Shown: positions 16,706 to 28,848, numbered from the stretch's first letter. The stretch is DNA of 64,000 nucleotides from Chloroflexota bacterium (GCA_016875535.1 VGPF01000003.1:1-64000); one strand, 5' to 3'. Program-made: numbers and translations. Notes: generated by a model from the sequence alone, not told the origin.

Positions 16706-17926
16706 TTACAGCAACGGCTCGCGCCCGATGATCTTCGCCGCCGCGAGCCGCGCCGTCTCGGCGTCGCTTCGCCCCAACAGCTCGCGTAGGGCGTATTCGT
16801 TGTGCTCGCCGAGCATCGGGGCCGGACGCTTCCACGGCACAGGCTCCCCTTGGACATGGAATGGCAGGCCGGGGTAGGGCTGCCTGCCGATGAGGTCGCG
16901 CTCGAGCCACTGGTTGAAGCCGCGCGCCTCCAGATGCGGGTCCTTGATCAGATGCACAGCATCGAAGGCCGCGCCCGCCGCGACGCCTGCGCGCTGAAGG
17001 GCCTCCATCGCTTCAACCTGGGTGCGCAGGCTGGTCCAGGCGGCGATGTGCGCGCCCAGGGCCTCCCTATTACGGTAGCGGCTCAGCGTGTTGGCGAAGC
17101 GAGCATCGTTCACCCACTCGGGCCGACCGATGGCATTGGCGAAGCGTTGCCATTCCTCCTCCGTGCGCACGCTGATGCCGACCCATTTGTCTTTGCCCTG
17201 GCATGGGTAGAAATCATGCGGCGCGGCCAGGGGTTCATCGTTGCCGGCGCGCATCGTCTCGCGCCCGGTGAGCTGGTAGGTGAGGAGGGACGGCCCGGCG
17301 AAGGCCGTAAGCGACTCTAAGTGCGCCAGGTCCACGAACTGCCCTTGGCCGGTGACGCGCCTGTGCTCGAGGGCGGCGAAGACGGCGAAGGCGCCGTGCA
17401 TGCCCATGATGGGATCGGCCGCGGCGCCGATGTTGCAGGGCGGGCCATCGGCGAAGCCGGTATGGTGCGCGATGCCGGAGAGCTGTTCCAGGTTGAAGGC
17501 GAAGCCGGTGAAGTTGCGCCAGGGGCCATCGTTGCCGAAGCCGGGCATGGAGACCATGATGAGCGATGGGTTGATCGGCCTCAGGTCGTCATAGCCCAGG
17601 CCCAGGTTGCCCATGACGCGTGCGCTGAAGTTCTCCAGCACCACGTCTGAGATGCGCACCAGCTCCTTCAGCGCCTTCTTCCCATCGTCGCGCGTCAGGT
17701 CCAGAGTGATGTCCTTCTTCATCATGTTGATGAAGTTATAGGTGGGGCCCTTCTCCCAGGCGTGCTCGCCCGTGGCCGCGGCGCTGCCGCGATAGCCGTC
17801 CACCCGCTGGATGGACTCCACCTTGATGACTTCGGCGCCCCAACCGGCGAGCTGGACGGTGGCGTACGGCCCTGCCCAGTAGTGGCTCAGGTCAATGATG
17901 CGGATGCCGGAGAGGGGGTAGCGCAT
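16706..17926 (-). CDS. CaiB/BaiF family CoA transferase
   Basis: The 406-residue protein is a class III CoA transferase, a family that moves CoA between carboxylic acids through an aspartyl-CoA. The N-terminal RIIDLSHYWAGPYATVQLAG and GAEVIKVES motifs are clear, and the catalytic Asp is expected at QFVDLAHLES. Its ATG overlaps the stop of the upstream paralogue (TGATG). With the second copy it may form a heteromer or act on successive substrates; the operon context points to activation of an organic acid. Confidence 0.92.
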   Translation of the reverse strand: MRYPLSGIRIIDLSHYWAGPYATVQLAGWGAEVIKVESIQRVDGYRGSAAATGEHAWEKGPTYNFINMMKKDITLDLTRDDGKKALKELVRISDVVLENFSARVMGNLGLGYDDLRPINPSLIMVSMPGFGNDGPWRNFTGFAFNLEQLSGIAHHTGFADGPPCNIGAAADPIMGMHGAFAVFAALEHRRVTGQGQFVDLAHLESLTAFAGPSLLTYQLTGRETMRAGNDEPLAAPHDFYPCQGKDKWVGISVRTEEEWQRFANAIGRPEWVNDARFANTLSRYRNREALGAHIAAWTSLRTQVEAMEALQRAGVAAGAAFDAVHLIKDPHLEARGFNQWLERDLIGRQPYPGLPFHVQGEPVPWKRPAPMLGEHNEYALRELLGRSDAETARLAAAKIIGREPLL

Positions 17927-19122
17927 CAGATGTCCCTCTGCTCGCGGAGCAGCGAAAGTTCGCCGCGCGAGAGGCCGAGCATGCCGCAGAAGACCTCTTC
18001 GTTATGCTGGCCGAGTCGCGGCGCGGGGGTTCGCAGGGCCCACGGCGAGCGCGTGAGGCCGATGGGCGCGCCCGGCTGCAGGGCATCGCCCATCTTGGGA
18101 TGGCGGGTCGTCACGTAGTAGTCGCGCGCCGCAAGCTGCTCCGATTCCAAGGCGTCCTTGGGCGTGGAGACAAGGCCCGTTGCCACTTGCCAGCCCTGGC
18201 CTTCATGGAAGAGTTCTTGCTTGGTGCGCGTGGCGAAGTAGGCCTCCGCCCTCTGGCGCAGGTAGGCGGAGTGCTCCCAGCGCCCGGGGCCGGTGGCGAA
18301 GCGCGGGTCCGCCAGGGCATCTTCCATCCCCAACCAGCCGCACATGAGCTCCCAGTGGCGCTCCGTGAGGGAGTTGAGGCCCACATAGCCGTCCTTGCAC
18401 TGCAAGATGCCCTGGCTGGGGAAGGGATACATGCCGCGCGTCTCCACCGCGCCGGTCATGGAATAGCGCAGCATGGAGCCGGGCAGCATCTGGTTGATCG
18501 TCTCCATGATGGAGAGGTCCACGCTCTGGGAGCGGCCCGTCTGCCGCGTCATCTCGCAGGCCGCGACGGCCGCCGAGGCCGCCTGGACGCCCGCGACGAG
18601 GAGCGAGAGATTCATCCCAGGCTGCAGGGGCTGGCGGTCCTTGTGCCCCAGGTATTGCGCCCACCCTGCCATGGCCGAAAGGGTCATGTGGTCGGCCTTG
18701 TAATCGCGATAGGGGCCCGTGAGGCCGAAGTTGGTGATGCTGAGGCATGCGGCGCGCGGGTTGGCCTTGGCGATATCGCGATGGGTCAGGTGCAGGCGCT
18801 CCAGGCTCGCGGGCGAATGGCCGGTGACGACGAGGGTGGCCCAGCGCATCAGCTCCCGGACGATCTCCTGCCCCCCATGCGTTTCCAGATTGATGGTGAC
18901 GCTCTTCTTGTTGCCGTTGAGATAGATGAAGGTCCCGCTGGCCTCGCTATCCGGCACGTCGTTTGGGAAGGGGCCGAGCCTGCGTGAGGAGTCGCCTTTC
19001 CCCGGGCGCTCGACCTTCAGGACGTTCGCGCCGTAATCGGCAAGGAACTTGGTGGCGTACGGCCCGGCGATGTGCTGGGTCAGGTCCAGCACTGCGATGT
19101 GCGAGAGGGCGCCCCGGCTCAT
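17926..19122 (-). CDS. CaiB/BaiF family CoA transferase, second paralogue
   Basis: The 398-residue class III CoA transferase opens HIAVLDLTQHIAGPYATKFLADYG and has ANVLKVERPGKGD. The catalytic Asp fits SQSVDLSIMET. The start at 19122 gives a 4-base ATGA overlap with the upstream VOC gene, so translation is coupled. It is clearly diverged from the downstream copy, so this is an old duplication or two different enzymes rather than a recent tandem copy. Confidence 0.92.
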   Translation of the reverse strand: MSRGALSHIAVLDLTQHIAGPYATKFLADYGANVLKVERPGKGDSSRRLGPFPNDVPDSEASGTFIYLNGNKKSVTINLETHGGQEIVRELMRWATLVVTGHSPASLERLHLTHRDIAKANPRAACLSITNFGLTGPYRDYKADHMTLSAMAGWAQYLGHKDRQPLQPGMNLSLLVAGVQAASAAVAACEMTRQTGRSQSVDLSIMETINQMLPGSMLRYSMTGAVETRGMYPFPSQGILQCKDGYVGLNSLTERHWELMCGWLGMEDALADPRFATGPGRWEHSAYLRQRAEAYFATRTKQELFHEGQGWQVATGLVSTPKDALESEQLAARDYYVTTRHPKMGDALQPGAPIGLTRSPWALRTPAPRLGQHNEEVFCGMLGLSRGELSLLREQRDI

Positions 19123-20006
19123 GTGTAGGTGACTCCCTTTGAGGGGATGGCCTTCCACACATAATCGGGCTCGCCGGGGTTGGGCCGCCGCATCACCAGG
19201 ATGCGCGCGCCCATGAGGGAGCGCGGGTGCAGGGTGAGCCGGTAGAGCGATTGCTCCTTCATGACGCCGACGCCTTTGGAGCGGAAATGGGTTGCCGCCT
19301 TGTCTATGTCCGTTGAGCTGAAGCCGACGCTGTGGATGCCTGCGCCCTGGCTCTTCATCACCTTGGCCAGGGTGGAATCGGGCGAGGCGGGCATGATGAC
19401 AGAGAACTGCGCGCCGCCGAGCATATAGAGGAGGGCCAGCTTCGCGTGGACGCCGTTCACCAGCGCGCCTATGGGCTTGGCGTGGAAGACCTCCTTCCAG
19501 AATTGCTCCGTCGCGCGCGTCTCTTCCACCAGGACGGACATGGAGCGCAGGCCCTGGATGCCCATGGGCGAGGCGGCCCAGCGCTCGGGCTTCCAACCCG
19601 GCTCGTTGCGCGGATCGCCGGGAAGGCGGGCGTCCGTGAACTCATAGCGCGCGCCGTGCATATCGTCCGGGTGGGCCGTGAAGCAATGGGCTCGCCTCTC
19701 GATGGTGCGCACCCCTGCCTTGTGCAAGGCCTCTTCGGCCGCCTTCAGGTCCTTGACGCCGAGGAGCATGGAGGTGAAAAGGCCCCCGTATCTCTTGATA
19801 TACGGCGATTCGCGCTCTTCCTTGGTCGCCGCCACAAGCTCGAAGCAGACTTCGCTCACCAGGAGGTGCGTGGCGGTGCGCCCAGTGACAGCCGCCTTGC
19901 CGCGATGGAAGACCTGCCCATCGAAGATGCGCTGGTACAGCTCTTCGGCGGCTGGAACGTCCGTGACGGTATGGGCGACGGAAAGGAGGCGCGTTATCTG
20001 AAGCAT
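19119..20006 (-). CDS. two-domain VOC (glyoxalase/dioxygenase fold) protein
   Basis: The 295-residue protein has two vicinal-oxygen-chelate domains, about residues 5-130 (LLSVAHTVTDVPAAEELYQ) and 150-290 (LRSMSVLVEETRATEQFWK). Paired beta-alpha-beta-beta-beta units like these form one metal site in extradiol dioxygenases, glyoxalase I or epimerases. I cannot assign a reaction. It is translationally coupled to the CoA transferases, which suggests it handles the same substrate. Confidence 0.8.
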   Translation of the reverse strand: MLQITRLLSVAHTVTDVPAAEELYQRIFDGQVFHRGKAAVTGRTATHLLVSEVCFELVAATKEERESPYIKRYGGLFTSMLLGVKDLKAAEEALHKAGVRTIERRAHCFTAHPDDMHGARYEFTDARLPGDPRNEPGWKPERWAASPMGIQGLRSMSVLVEETRATEQFWKEVFHAKPIGALVNGVHAKLALLYMLGGAQFSVIMPASPDSTLAKVMKSQGAGIHSVGFSSTDIDKAATHFRSKGVGVMKEQSLYRLTLHPRSLMGARILVMRRPNPGEPDYVWKAIPSKGVTYT

Positions 20007-20063
20007 GGGCGTGGTGACAGCCTATGGGAGGCTCGAAAACGAGTCAAGGGAAAGGGGGACGAG

Positions 20064-20900
20064 TCAGCCCACAAGCCGCCGGGCGTTCTCGCTCATGATG
20101 GCGCGCTTCGCCCCGGTGGGGAGCTTGGCCTTCGCCACCTGCTCGCCCAGGCGCGGCTGCGCGATGAGGGGCCAATCGGTGGCGAAGAGGATCTTCTCGT
20201 GGCCGATGAGCGTCGCCGCGGCCTCAAAGACCTTTGGCTCATAAAGGAAGGGCGAAGCGGCGGTATCGAAGTAAGTGTTCTTGAGCGCCTTGCGGACCTC
20301 CGGCATGAGGGCGTAGAAGGGGAGGCCGCCGCCCCAATGGGCCAGCACGATGGGCTGGTTGGGAAAGGTCTCCACAAAGGCGAGCAACCGCTCGGGCGTC
20401 ACGCGTCCCTTGCCCGGGTAGCGGTGGCCCACCGGCTCCGAGGCGTGCGCGGCGACGATGAGCCTGCGCCTGCGCGCCGCCTCCATCACCGGCGCCATCA
20501 CCCGCGCGTTGGCGATATCGTAGCCCTGGGTGTCCGGGTGCAGTTCGCCGAGGCCCCGAGCGCCTAGGGCGGCGCAGCGCTCGATCTCCTTGACCGCGAG
20601 GGCGCCCCACATGGGATTGACGGAGCAGAAGGGCACCAGCCGCTTGGGGTAGCGCTTGGCCGAGGCGAGGATGTAGTCGTTCGATTCCCGGCAGGCTGCG
20701 TAGGTCTGCCAGCCGATGTTCAGGACCCAGGCTGCATCGAAGCCGGAGCCATCAAGGGCCTGGACGAGCTCTTCAGCCTTCGCCAGCTTTGCCTTCGAGC
20801 TGCCGTACAGGTCGCCGAAGGTCGCGTCCGCCTTCGCTAGAGCCGTGCGCCTGCGGGCAAAGGAGGGGGGGAATATCTTGGTATGGGCGTCTATCTTCAT
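20064..20900 (-). CDS. metal-dependent amidohydrolase (short Amidohydro_2 type)
   Basis: The 278-residue protein is a compact TIM-barrel amidohydrolase. MKIDAHTKIFPP replaces the usual DxHxH, IVAAHASEPVGHRYPG supplies the next His, IVLAHWGGG the third, and LFATDWPLIAQPR the metal-site Asp. It is the first gene of the four-gene minus-strand operon with the VOC protein and CoA transferases. Decarboxylation or ring hydrolysis followed by CoA transfer is a plausible order of steps, but this is inference. Confidence 0.85.
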   Translation of the reverse strand: MKIDAHTKIFPPSFARRRTALAKADATFGDLYGSSKAKLAKAEELVQALDGSGFDAAWVLNIGWQTYAACRESNDYILASAKRYPKRLVPFCSVNPMWGALAVKEIERCAALGARGLGELHPDTQGYDIANARVMAPVMEAARRRRLIVAAHASEPVGHRYPGKGRVTPERLLAFVETFPNQPIVLAHWGGGLPFYALMPEVRKALKNTYFDTAASPFLYEPKVFEAAATLIGHEKILFATDWPLIAQPRLGEQVAKAKLPTGAKRAIMSENARRLVG

Positions 20901-21105
20901 CGAGAGTCATGATAGCAAAAGGTAAGCATCCAGCCCTTTGCCAGGCGCATCCAGCCTCGTTAATTTACACAAGGTGGCGGGATTGGCTGCCCTGCCGGTT
21001 AGATGGGCGTGACGAGCGGTAACATACCTGTAACAATGGGGTCTGTGAACCATGGAACTAACGAATCTCGTCAGAGTGGGTTCGGTAAATTGATGGACTT
21101 TTTGC

Positions 21106-21134
21106 TGGACATAGCCCCTCCCCCATGCCATAAT
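21106..21134 (+). promoter_or_regulatory. strong promoter upstream of ppsA
   Basis: TGGACA (21106-21111), a 17-base spacer and CATAAT (21129-21134) with TGC just before it. The two hexamers each match consensus at 5 of 6 positions. The transcript would have a leader of about 240 bases before ppsA. Confidence 0.6.
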
Positions 21135-21194
21135 TTCACCGCGTCGCCACCTGTAGCCCAGGCTGGCGGCGATCCGAAGCATCAGGAGGAGCAT

Positions 21195-21266
21195 ATGAAG
21201 AAGACCGTCCAGCACAGCCGCCCCTCCAGCTATCGTTTTGGAACAACAACCTTGTTTAGCCGGTAA
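21195..21266 (+). CDS. possible 23-residue leader peptide upstream of ppsA
   Basis: ATG at 21195 has a consensus AGGAGGA 6 bases before it and opens a 23-codon frame (MKKTVQHSRPSSYRF and so on) with three consecutive Thr codons, ending TAA at 21264-21266. It lies between the ppsA promoter and ppsA. The excellent ribosome site makes translation likely; a regulatory role (attenuation or coupling) is a guess. Apart from this frame I see no gene in 20901-21378. Confidence 0.35.
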   Translation: MKKTVQHSRPSSYRFGTTTLFSR

Positions 21267-21378
21267 CCCCACAGGCTGAACGAGGCGACGGATGTACCGG
21301 AAGCTCTCCCACGCTCTCTCGTCTGAATCTGACGCTGCTCCTCGCGCGGTTTCCCCACAGCAAGCTTTGGAGTCTGAC

Positions 21379-23640
21379 ATGGCTGTTACCAAATCGGCGG
21401 TGCGCTGGTTCAAAGATGTCGGCAAGGAGAACCTGGCCGAGGCTGGCGGCAAGGGCGCCAACCTTGGCGAGATGACACGCCACGGCATCCCCGTGCCTCC
21501 AGGTTTCGTCGTCACTGCCGGCGCCTACTTCGATTTCATCGGCCAGGCGGGCCTGCGCTCCCTTATCCGGGAGGCGACCCAGGGCCTGGACGTCCATAAC
21601 TCCGCCGCCTTGGAAAAGGCCGCCGAGCGCATCAAATCGGCCATCCTGTCCGCCAAGATGCCGGTGGACATCGTAGAAGAGGTCCGGGAGGCCTATCGCC
21701 AGCTTGGCGGCGGCTATGTCGCCGTGCGCTCATCGGCCACGGCGGAAGACCTGCCGGACGCCTCCTTCGCCGGACAGCAGAGCACCTTCCTCAACATCCT
21801 TGGGGAGGAAGAGGTCGTCCAGGCCGTCAAGGCCTGCTGGGCCAGCCTCTTTGAGGCGCGCGCCATCTTCTACCGCCAGGAGAACAAGTTCGACCACTTG
21901 AGCGTCGGCATCGCCGTCCCCGTCCAGCGCATGGTGGAATCGGAAGTCTCCGGCGTGATGTTCACCGCCGAGCCTATCTCCAGCGATACCTCCAAGCTCT
22001 TCATCGAAGCCGTCTACGGTCTGGGCGAGGCCATCGTCTCCGGCCAGGTGACGCCCGATACCTACCTTATAGACAAGGCTACGGCCAAGGTTGAGAAGTC
22101 CTCCGTCGCCCCGCAGGACTGGATGCTTGCCCGGAGTGTCAACGGCAGGGGGCCGGAGGGCGCGAACCACAGGGTCGCCATCCCCAGGGACAAGGTGCGC
22201 GCGCCCAAGCTCGATGAGGCCCTCGTCCACAAGCTCGTCGCCCTTGGCAAGCATCTTGAGGCGCACTACAAGCACCCGCAGGATATCGAGTGGGCCACCG
22301 AACGCGGCAACGTCTATATCCTGCAGACGCGCCCCATCACCACCCTCAAGCAGGGCGCGGCCAAGCCCGCCTCCGCCGGCTTCGATGCGCCCATCCTCGT
22401 CAAAGGCGCGCCTGCCTGCCCGGGCGTCGGCGCGGGCAAGGTCGTCATCCTTGAAGGGCCGCACGAGATAGACAAAGTGAAGAAGGGCGATGTTCTTGTG
22501 GCGGACATGACCACGCCCGATTACGTTCCCGCCATGAAGCGCGCCGCCGCCATCATCACCAACAAGGGCGGGCGCACCTGCCACGCCGCCATCGTCAGCC
22601 GCGAGCTGGGCGTCCCCTGCATCGTCGGCGCGGAGGGCGCGACGGGCCTTCTCAAGCCCGGCCAGGATGTCACGGTGGACGCCACCAACGGCAAGGTCTA
22701 CGCGGGGATTCTGCATTTTGAGACGCAGCAGATCGCAACCGTGGGCAAATACACAAAGACGCGCACCAAGCTCTATGTGAACCTGGCCGACCCGGCGCGC
22801 GCCGAGCAGATCGCGGCCATGAACGTGGACGGCGTCGGCCTCCTCCGCGCCGAGTTCATCGCCGCCCACATCGGCGAGCATCCGCACTACATGCTGGACC
22901 AGGGCAAGGGGCAGGAGTTCACGGACAAGCTCGCCAAAGGCATCCGCGCCTTCGCCAAGGCCTTCTATCCGCGCCCCGTCACCTACCGCACCACGGACTT
23001 CAAGACCAACGAGTACCGCAACCTCAAGGGCGGCAAGCAGTACGAGGATGAGGAAGAAAACCCGATGATCGGCTTCCGCGGCTGCTTCCGCCACCTGGCC
23101 GACGAGGCCGTCTTCCGCCTGGAGACGGATGCCATCAAGAAGGTGGAGCAGGAGTTCGATAACCTGAACGTCATGATCCCCTTCGTCCGCACGCCGAACG
23201 AGCTGCGCCAGATAAAAAAGGTCCTGGCCGACCACAAGGTCGCCAAGGGCAAACTCTGGATCATGGTGGAGATCCCCGCCACCGTCATCCTGCTCGATCA
23301 GTTCCTGGACGAGGGCGTGGACGGCATCTCCATCGGCTCCAACGACCTTACCCAGCTCGTCCTGGGCGTGGACCGCGATAACGCTAAGTACGCCGAGCTC
23401 TTTGACGAGCGCAACGAGGCCGTGCTCTGGTGCCTGGAGAAGATCATCGGCACCTGCCGCCGCCGGGGTATCACCGCCTCCATCTGCGGCCAGGCCCCCT
23501 CCTTCTATCCCGATTTGACCGCGAAGCTCGTGGATTGGGGCATCACTTCTGTGTCAGTGAGCCCTGACATGATCGTCCGCACTCGCGATATAATCGGCGA
23601 AGTGGAAGAGCGGATGAAGATCCTCCCGCCGCAGAGCTAG
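21379..23640 (+). CDS. ppsA: phosphoenolpyruvate synthase
   Basis: The 753-residue enzyme converts pyruvate, ATP and water to PEP, AMP and phosphate in gluconeogenesis. The N-terminal ATP-binding domain has GGKGANLGEM and RSSATAEDLPDASFAGQQ. The swivelling domain has GGRTCHAAIVSRELGVPC with phosphorylated His402. The TIM-barrel domain has SIGSNDLTQLVLGVDRD. A start at 21292 would add 29 non-conserved residues; 21379 gives the family N-terminus and has TTGGAG upstream. It reads in the same direction as dgt, 66 bases downstream. Confidence 0.93.
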   Translation: MAVTKSAVRWFKDVGKENLAEAGGKGANLGEMTRHGIPVPPGFVVTAGAYFDFIGQAGLRSLIREATQGLDVHNSAALEKAAERIKSAILSAKMPVDIVEEVREAYRQLGGGYVAVRSSATAEDLPDASFAGQQSTFLNILGEEEVVQAVKACWASLFEARAIFYRQENKFDHLSVGIAVPVQRMVESEVSGVMFTAEPISSDTSKLFIEAVYGLGEAIVSGQVTPDTYLIDKATAKVEKSSVAPQDWMLARSVNGRGPEGANHRVAIPRDKVRAPKLDEALVHKLVALGKHLEAHYKHPQDIEWATERGNVYILQTRPITTLKQGAAKPASAGFDAPILVKGAPACPGVGAGKVVILEGPHEIDKVKKGDVLVADMTTPDYVPAMKRAAAIITNKGGRTCHAAIVSRELGVPCIVGAEGATGLLKPGQDVTVDATNGKVYAGILHFETQQIATVGKYTKTRTKLYVNLADPARAEQIAAMNVDGVGLLRAEFIAAHIGEHPHYMLDQGKGQEFTDKLAKGIRAFAKAFYPRPVTYRTTDFKTNEYRNLKGGKQYEDEEENPMIGFRGCFRHLADEAVFRLETDAIKKVEQEFDNLNVMIPFVRTPNELRQIKKVLADHKVAKGKLWIMVEIPATVILLDQFLDEGVDGISIGSNDLTQLVLGVDRDNAKYAELFDERNEAVLWCLEKIIGTCRRRGITASICGQAPSFYPDLTAKLVDWGITSVSVSPDMIVRTRDIIGEVEERMKILPPQS

Positions 23641-23706
23641 ACGCCCCGTTCCCCGCCCGTCCCTCTCGCCGGAGCCCGCCGCTCTCTCCTTTGGGAAAGC
23701 TTCGCT

Positions 23707-24804
23707 ATGGCCATCTCTTCGACGATCCTTCAGCGCATCCGCTCCAAGGATGCCGCCCTCTCCCCTCACGCCGCTCGCCTGGCCACAACCAGGGGCCGCG
23801 AGCGCCCGGAGGCCGCCGATGCCTCGCGCGACGCCTACGCCGTGGACCGCGAGCGTATCGTCCGCTCCAAGGCCTTCCGCCGCCTCATGCACAAGACCCA
23901 GGTCTTCCTGGCCCCGCGTGGGGACCACTACCTCACGCGCCTTACGCACACCATGGAGGTCTCGCTCCTCGCCCGCGCCGTCGCCCGCAACCTCAACCTG
24001 AATGAAGAGCTGACGGAGGCCGTCTGCATGGGCCACGATCTGGGCCATGCCCCCTTCGGCCACCTTGGCGAGGCGACGCTGGCCGAAGTCTCCGGCTCCG
24101 GCTTCCGCCACAACCGCCAGAGCGTCCGCGTCATCGAGCTCTTGGAGAACGGCGGCAAGGGGCTCAACCTCACCTGGGAGGTGCGCCAGGGCATCCTGCG
24201 CCACTCCAAAGGGCGCGGAGGCATCGAAGGCCAGGCGGCGGAAGGGCTGGACACCCTGGAAGGGCAGATCGCCAAGATAGCCGACGCCCTGGCCTATGTG
24301 ACCCACGATACGGAAGATGCCGTCCGCGCCGGGATGATTACGGAGGCCGATATCCCTGCCTCCGTCACCGGCGTTCTGGGCAGGACGCGCGCCGAATGGA
24401 TACCCACCCTGGTGCGCGACCTCACCGAAACCTCGTGGGCCGCCGCCGGCGAACCCGCCGCGAGCGATGGCTCGATCCCCATCATCCGCATGAGCCCCCG
24501 CGTCAGCGCCGCCGCCAATGGATTGCGCGACTTCCTCTTCGCTCGCGTCTACGAGCCCGCCAGCGCCAACGACCAGGCGGAGCGCGCCCGGGAGATCATC
24601 CGCCTCCTCTACCGCCACTTCCTCGCGCATCCCGCTAGCGTCCCGGACGATTACAGCATCCCCGGCGAGCCGCCCGAGCGCCGCGCCCTGGACTACATCT
24701 CCGGCATGACGGACGGCTATGCCCTCCTCGTCGCCGAAGCGGTCAAGCCCGGCTGCACCACGGGCTTCTGGGAGCAAGGCGTCCCCCTCTCCCTGCCGCG
24801 CTAA
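23707..24804 (+). CDS. dgt: deoxyguanosinetriphosphate triphosphohydrolase-like HD protein
   Basis: The 365-residue protein is a dGTPase-type HD hydrolase that removes triphosphate from dNTPs. The metal site is visible: His81 in LTHTMEV and His110-Asp111 in GHDLGHAPFGHLGE, then DALAYVTHDTED. SKAFRRLMHKTQVF is the usual substrate-site stretch. The place upstream of dnaG and rpoD is the same as in several Gram-positive bacteria and Chloroflexota. The preferred name is the dgt-like family, since substrate range varies. Confidence 0.9.
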   Translation: MAISSTILQRIRSKDAALSPHAARLATTRGRERPEAADASRDAYAVDRERIVRSKAFRRLMHKTQVFLAPRGDHYLTRLTHTMEVSLLARAVARNLNLNEELTEAVCMGHDLGHAPFGHLGEATLAEVSGSGFRHNRQSVRVIELLENGGKGLNLTWEVRQGILRHSKGRGGIEGQAAEGLDTLEGQIAKIADALAYVTHDTEDAVRAGMITEADIPASVTGVLGRTRAEWIPTLVRDLTETSWAAAGEPAASDGSIPIIRMSPRVSAAANGLRDFLFARVYEPASANDQAERAREIIRLLYRHFLAHPASVPDDYSIPGEPPERRALDYISGMTDGYALLVAEAVKPGCTTGFWEQGVPLSLPR

Positions 24805-24856
24805 CCCCGCCTCCGGAACCGCCACATGGCCCTCTCACCATCAGCAGCGCGAATTG

Positions 24857-24865
24857 TGGTATACC
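24857..24865 (+). promoter_or_regulatory. extended -10 promoter of dnaG
   Basis: TGGTATACC, with the -10 at 24860-24865, ends 10 bases before the ATG at 24876. There is no Shine-Dalgarno sequence in between. Confidence 0.5.
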
Positions 24866-24875
24866 CCTTCTCACT

Positions 24876-26726
24876 ATGACCGTTGTTGACGATATAAAAG
24901 CCAAGATAGATATCGTGGACTACATCAGCGAGTCCGTCCCCCTTAAGAAGGCGGGGCGGAACTGGTCCGCGCCCTGTCCCTTCCATTCGGAGCGGACGCC
25001 TTCCTTCATCGTCTCGCCGGACCGCCAGACCTGGCACTGCTTCGGCGCCTGCAACACCGGCGGCGATGTCCTCCGCTTCGCGATGAAAAAGAACGGCGTG
25101 GAGTTCGGCGAGGCCTTGCGGATGCTGGCGCAGAAGGCCGGCATCGCGCTGGAGCCCGTCCACCTCTCCAGGGAGAAGGCCAAGAGCCATGAGCGGCTCA
25201 AGGCCCTGAACCGCGCCGCCGCGCTCTTCTTCCATGACACCCTCATGCACACCAAGGAGGCCGCCTTTGTCCGCGACTACCTGGAGAAGCGCGGCGTCTC
25301 CTATGACGCCATGGAAGAGTTCCGCCTCGGCTACTGCATAGACCAGCCGGGCCTCCTGGAACAGCGTCTCAAGGCCGCAGGCTTTCTGGAGAAGGAGCTC
25401 ATCGCCAGCGGCCTCTTGAAGGAGCGCGACGACGGCTCCATCGGCTCCTTCTTCCGTGGCCGCCTCATGATCCCCATCCAGGATGAGCGGGCCGATTACA
25501 TCGGCTTCGGCGCTCGCGCCATGGACGATTCGAACCCTAAATACATCAACACCTCCCAAACGGAGGTCTTTGAAAAGGGGAGCGTCCTCTACGCCATCCA
25601 CAAGGCCCGCGACGCCATCCGCAAGGAGGGCATTGGCATCATCGTGGAAGGCTACATGGACGCCCTGGCCGCCCACCAGCACGGCTATGCCAACGTCGTC
25701 GCCTCCATGGGCACGGCCCTCACTGAGCGCCAGGTGGGCGCTCTCACCAAGCTCGCCAGCCGCTTTGTTCTCGCCCTGGACCCCGATGCCGCTGGGGATG
25801 AGGCCACCCTGCGGAGCTTGGAGTCCTCCTGGCGCATCTTTGATCGCCCCCAGGCCAAAAGCCAGTCCGGCCCGGTGCTGACAGGCCCAGCCGCCAAACA
25901 GCCCGAGCTCCGGGTGATGAACCTCCCCAGGGGGCGCGATCCCGACGAAATCATCCGCGAAGACCCGGAGGGCTGGAAGCGTCTCGTCGAAACGGCCACC
26001 CCAGTGGTGGATTACGTCTTTGACGCCATCGTCAAGCGCTTTGACCCGGCGACGGCCCAGGGGAAGACAGAGATCACCAAGCGCCTAGCGCCCTTGATTC
26101 AAGGCTCCCCCGGCGTCTTTATGCAGCAGGAGCGGGTGAAAAAGCTTGCGCTCTTGCTGAAAGAGGACGAAAATATCATCTGGCGCGCTGTGGGCGGGCC
26201 GGTATCTCCCAAGGGCGGCTATAGGCCGAGAAAGGGGCCCGCTCCTGTCAGCGCTCCCTACTCCGACCCTGCGCCCAAGGAATCCTTAGAGGAGTATTGC
26301 CTTGCCACCTTGCTGCACTTCCCGGAGCTCCGCAAGCGCGCGGAGGAGCTGACGCCGGAACACTTCATCAACCCCGCCAACGCCGAAATCTTCAAGCGTC
26401 TCATCGCCATCAAAAATGTAGAGGATCTGCAAAGGGAATTAGACGAGGTTCTGGTCGGCCACCTGGAGGCGCTCAACGATTTCAAGATGCCTCCGGCCTA
26501 CGGCCAGCGTGAAGCAGGCCTGGCCGATTGCGTGATGCGGCTGGATGAGCGCAAAGTGAGATTCGAGATGGCCCTCCTGCAGGGCCAGATGAGTGAACAG
26601 ACGGAGAAGGAACATCCGGACGATCCGGAGGATGTCCAAGAGCTGATGCGGCGGGCCGAAGAGTTGCGACAGCGGCTCGCGGGCATCCATCAGAGCCGGA
26701 ATCTGCCGGCGGGTCGCGGCGCGTAA
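24876..26726 (+). CDS. dnaG: DNA primase
   Basis: The 616-residue primase makes RNA primers for the replisome. The CHC2 zinc domain shows CPFH near residue 33 and [11 protein letters not shown] near 55. The TOPRIM domain has [16 protein letters not shown] near residue 255 and [13 protein letters not shown] after it. The C-terminal helical region that should contact the helicase is present but diverged. The gene is probably leaderless from the TGGTATACC promoter and is followed 35 bases later by rpoD, the macromolecular-synthesis operon order. Confidence 0.95.
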   Translation: MTVVDDIKAKIDIVDYISESVPLKKAGRNWSAPCPFHSERTPSFIVSPDRQTWHCFGACNTGGDVLRFAMKKNGVEFGEALRMLAQKAGIALEPVHLSREKAKSHERLKALNRAAALFFHDTLMHTKEAAFVRDYLEKRGVSYDAMEEFRLGYCIDQPGLLEQRLKAAGFLEKELIASGLLKERDDGSIGSFFRGRLMIPIQDERADYIGFGARAMDDSNPKYINTSQTEVFEKGSVLYAIHKARDAIRKEGIGIIVEGYMDALAAHQHGYANVVASMGTALTERQVGALTKLASRFVLALDPDAAGDEATLRSLESSWRIFDRPQAKSQSGPVLTGPAAKQPELRVMNLPRGRDPDEIIREDPEGWKRLVETATPVVDYVFDAIVKRFDPATAQGKTEITKRLAPLIQGSPGVFMQQERVKKLALLLKEDENIIWRAVGGPVSPKGGYRPRKGPAPVSAPYSDPAPKESLEEYCLATLLHFPELRKRAEELTPEHFINPANAEIFKRLIAIKNVEDLQRELDEVLVGHLEALNDFKMPPAYGQREAGLADCVMRLDERKVRFEMALLQGQMSEQTEKEHPDDPEDVQELMRRAEELRQRLAGIHQSRNLPAGRGA

Positions 26727-26761
26727 GCCTAATAGGGAATACTGAAGATCGGTGGGGAAAG

Positions 26762-28825
<2,064 letters not shown>

Positions 28826-28848
28826 CGCAAGCCGCCATAGCGCGCATG

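Noticed and set aside
20901-21194. tRNA or other RNA gene in the gap before ppsA
   Set aside because: No T-loop GGTTCRA box or cloverleaf pairing was found; only the promoter and leader frame are supportable.
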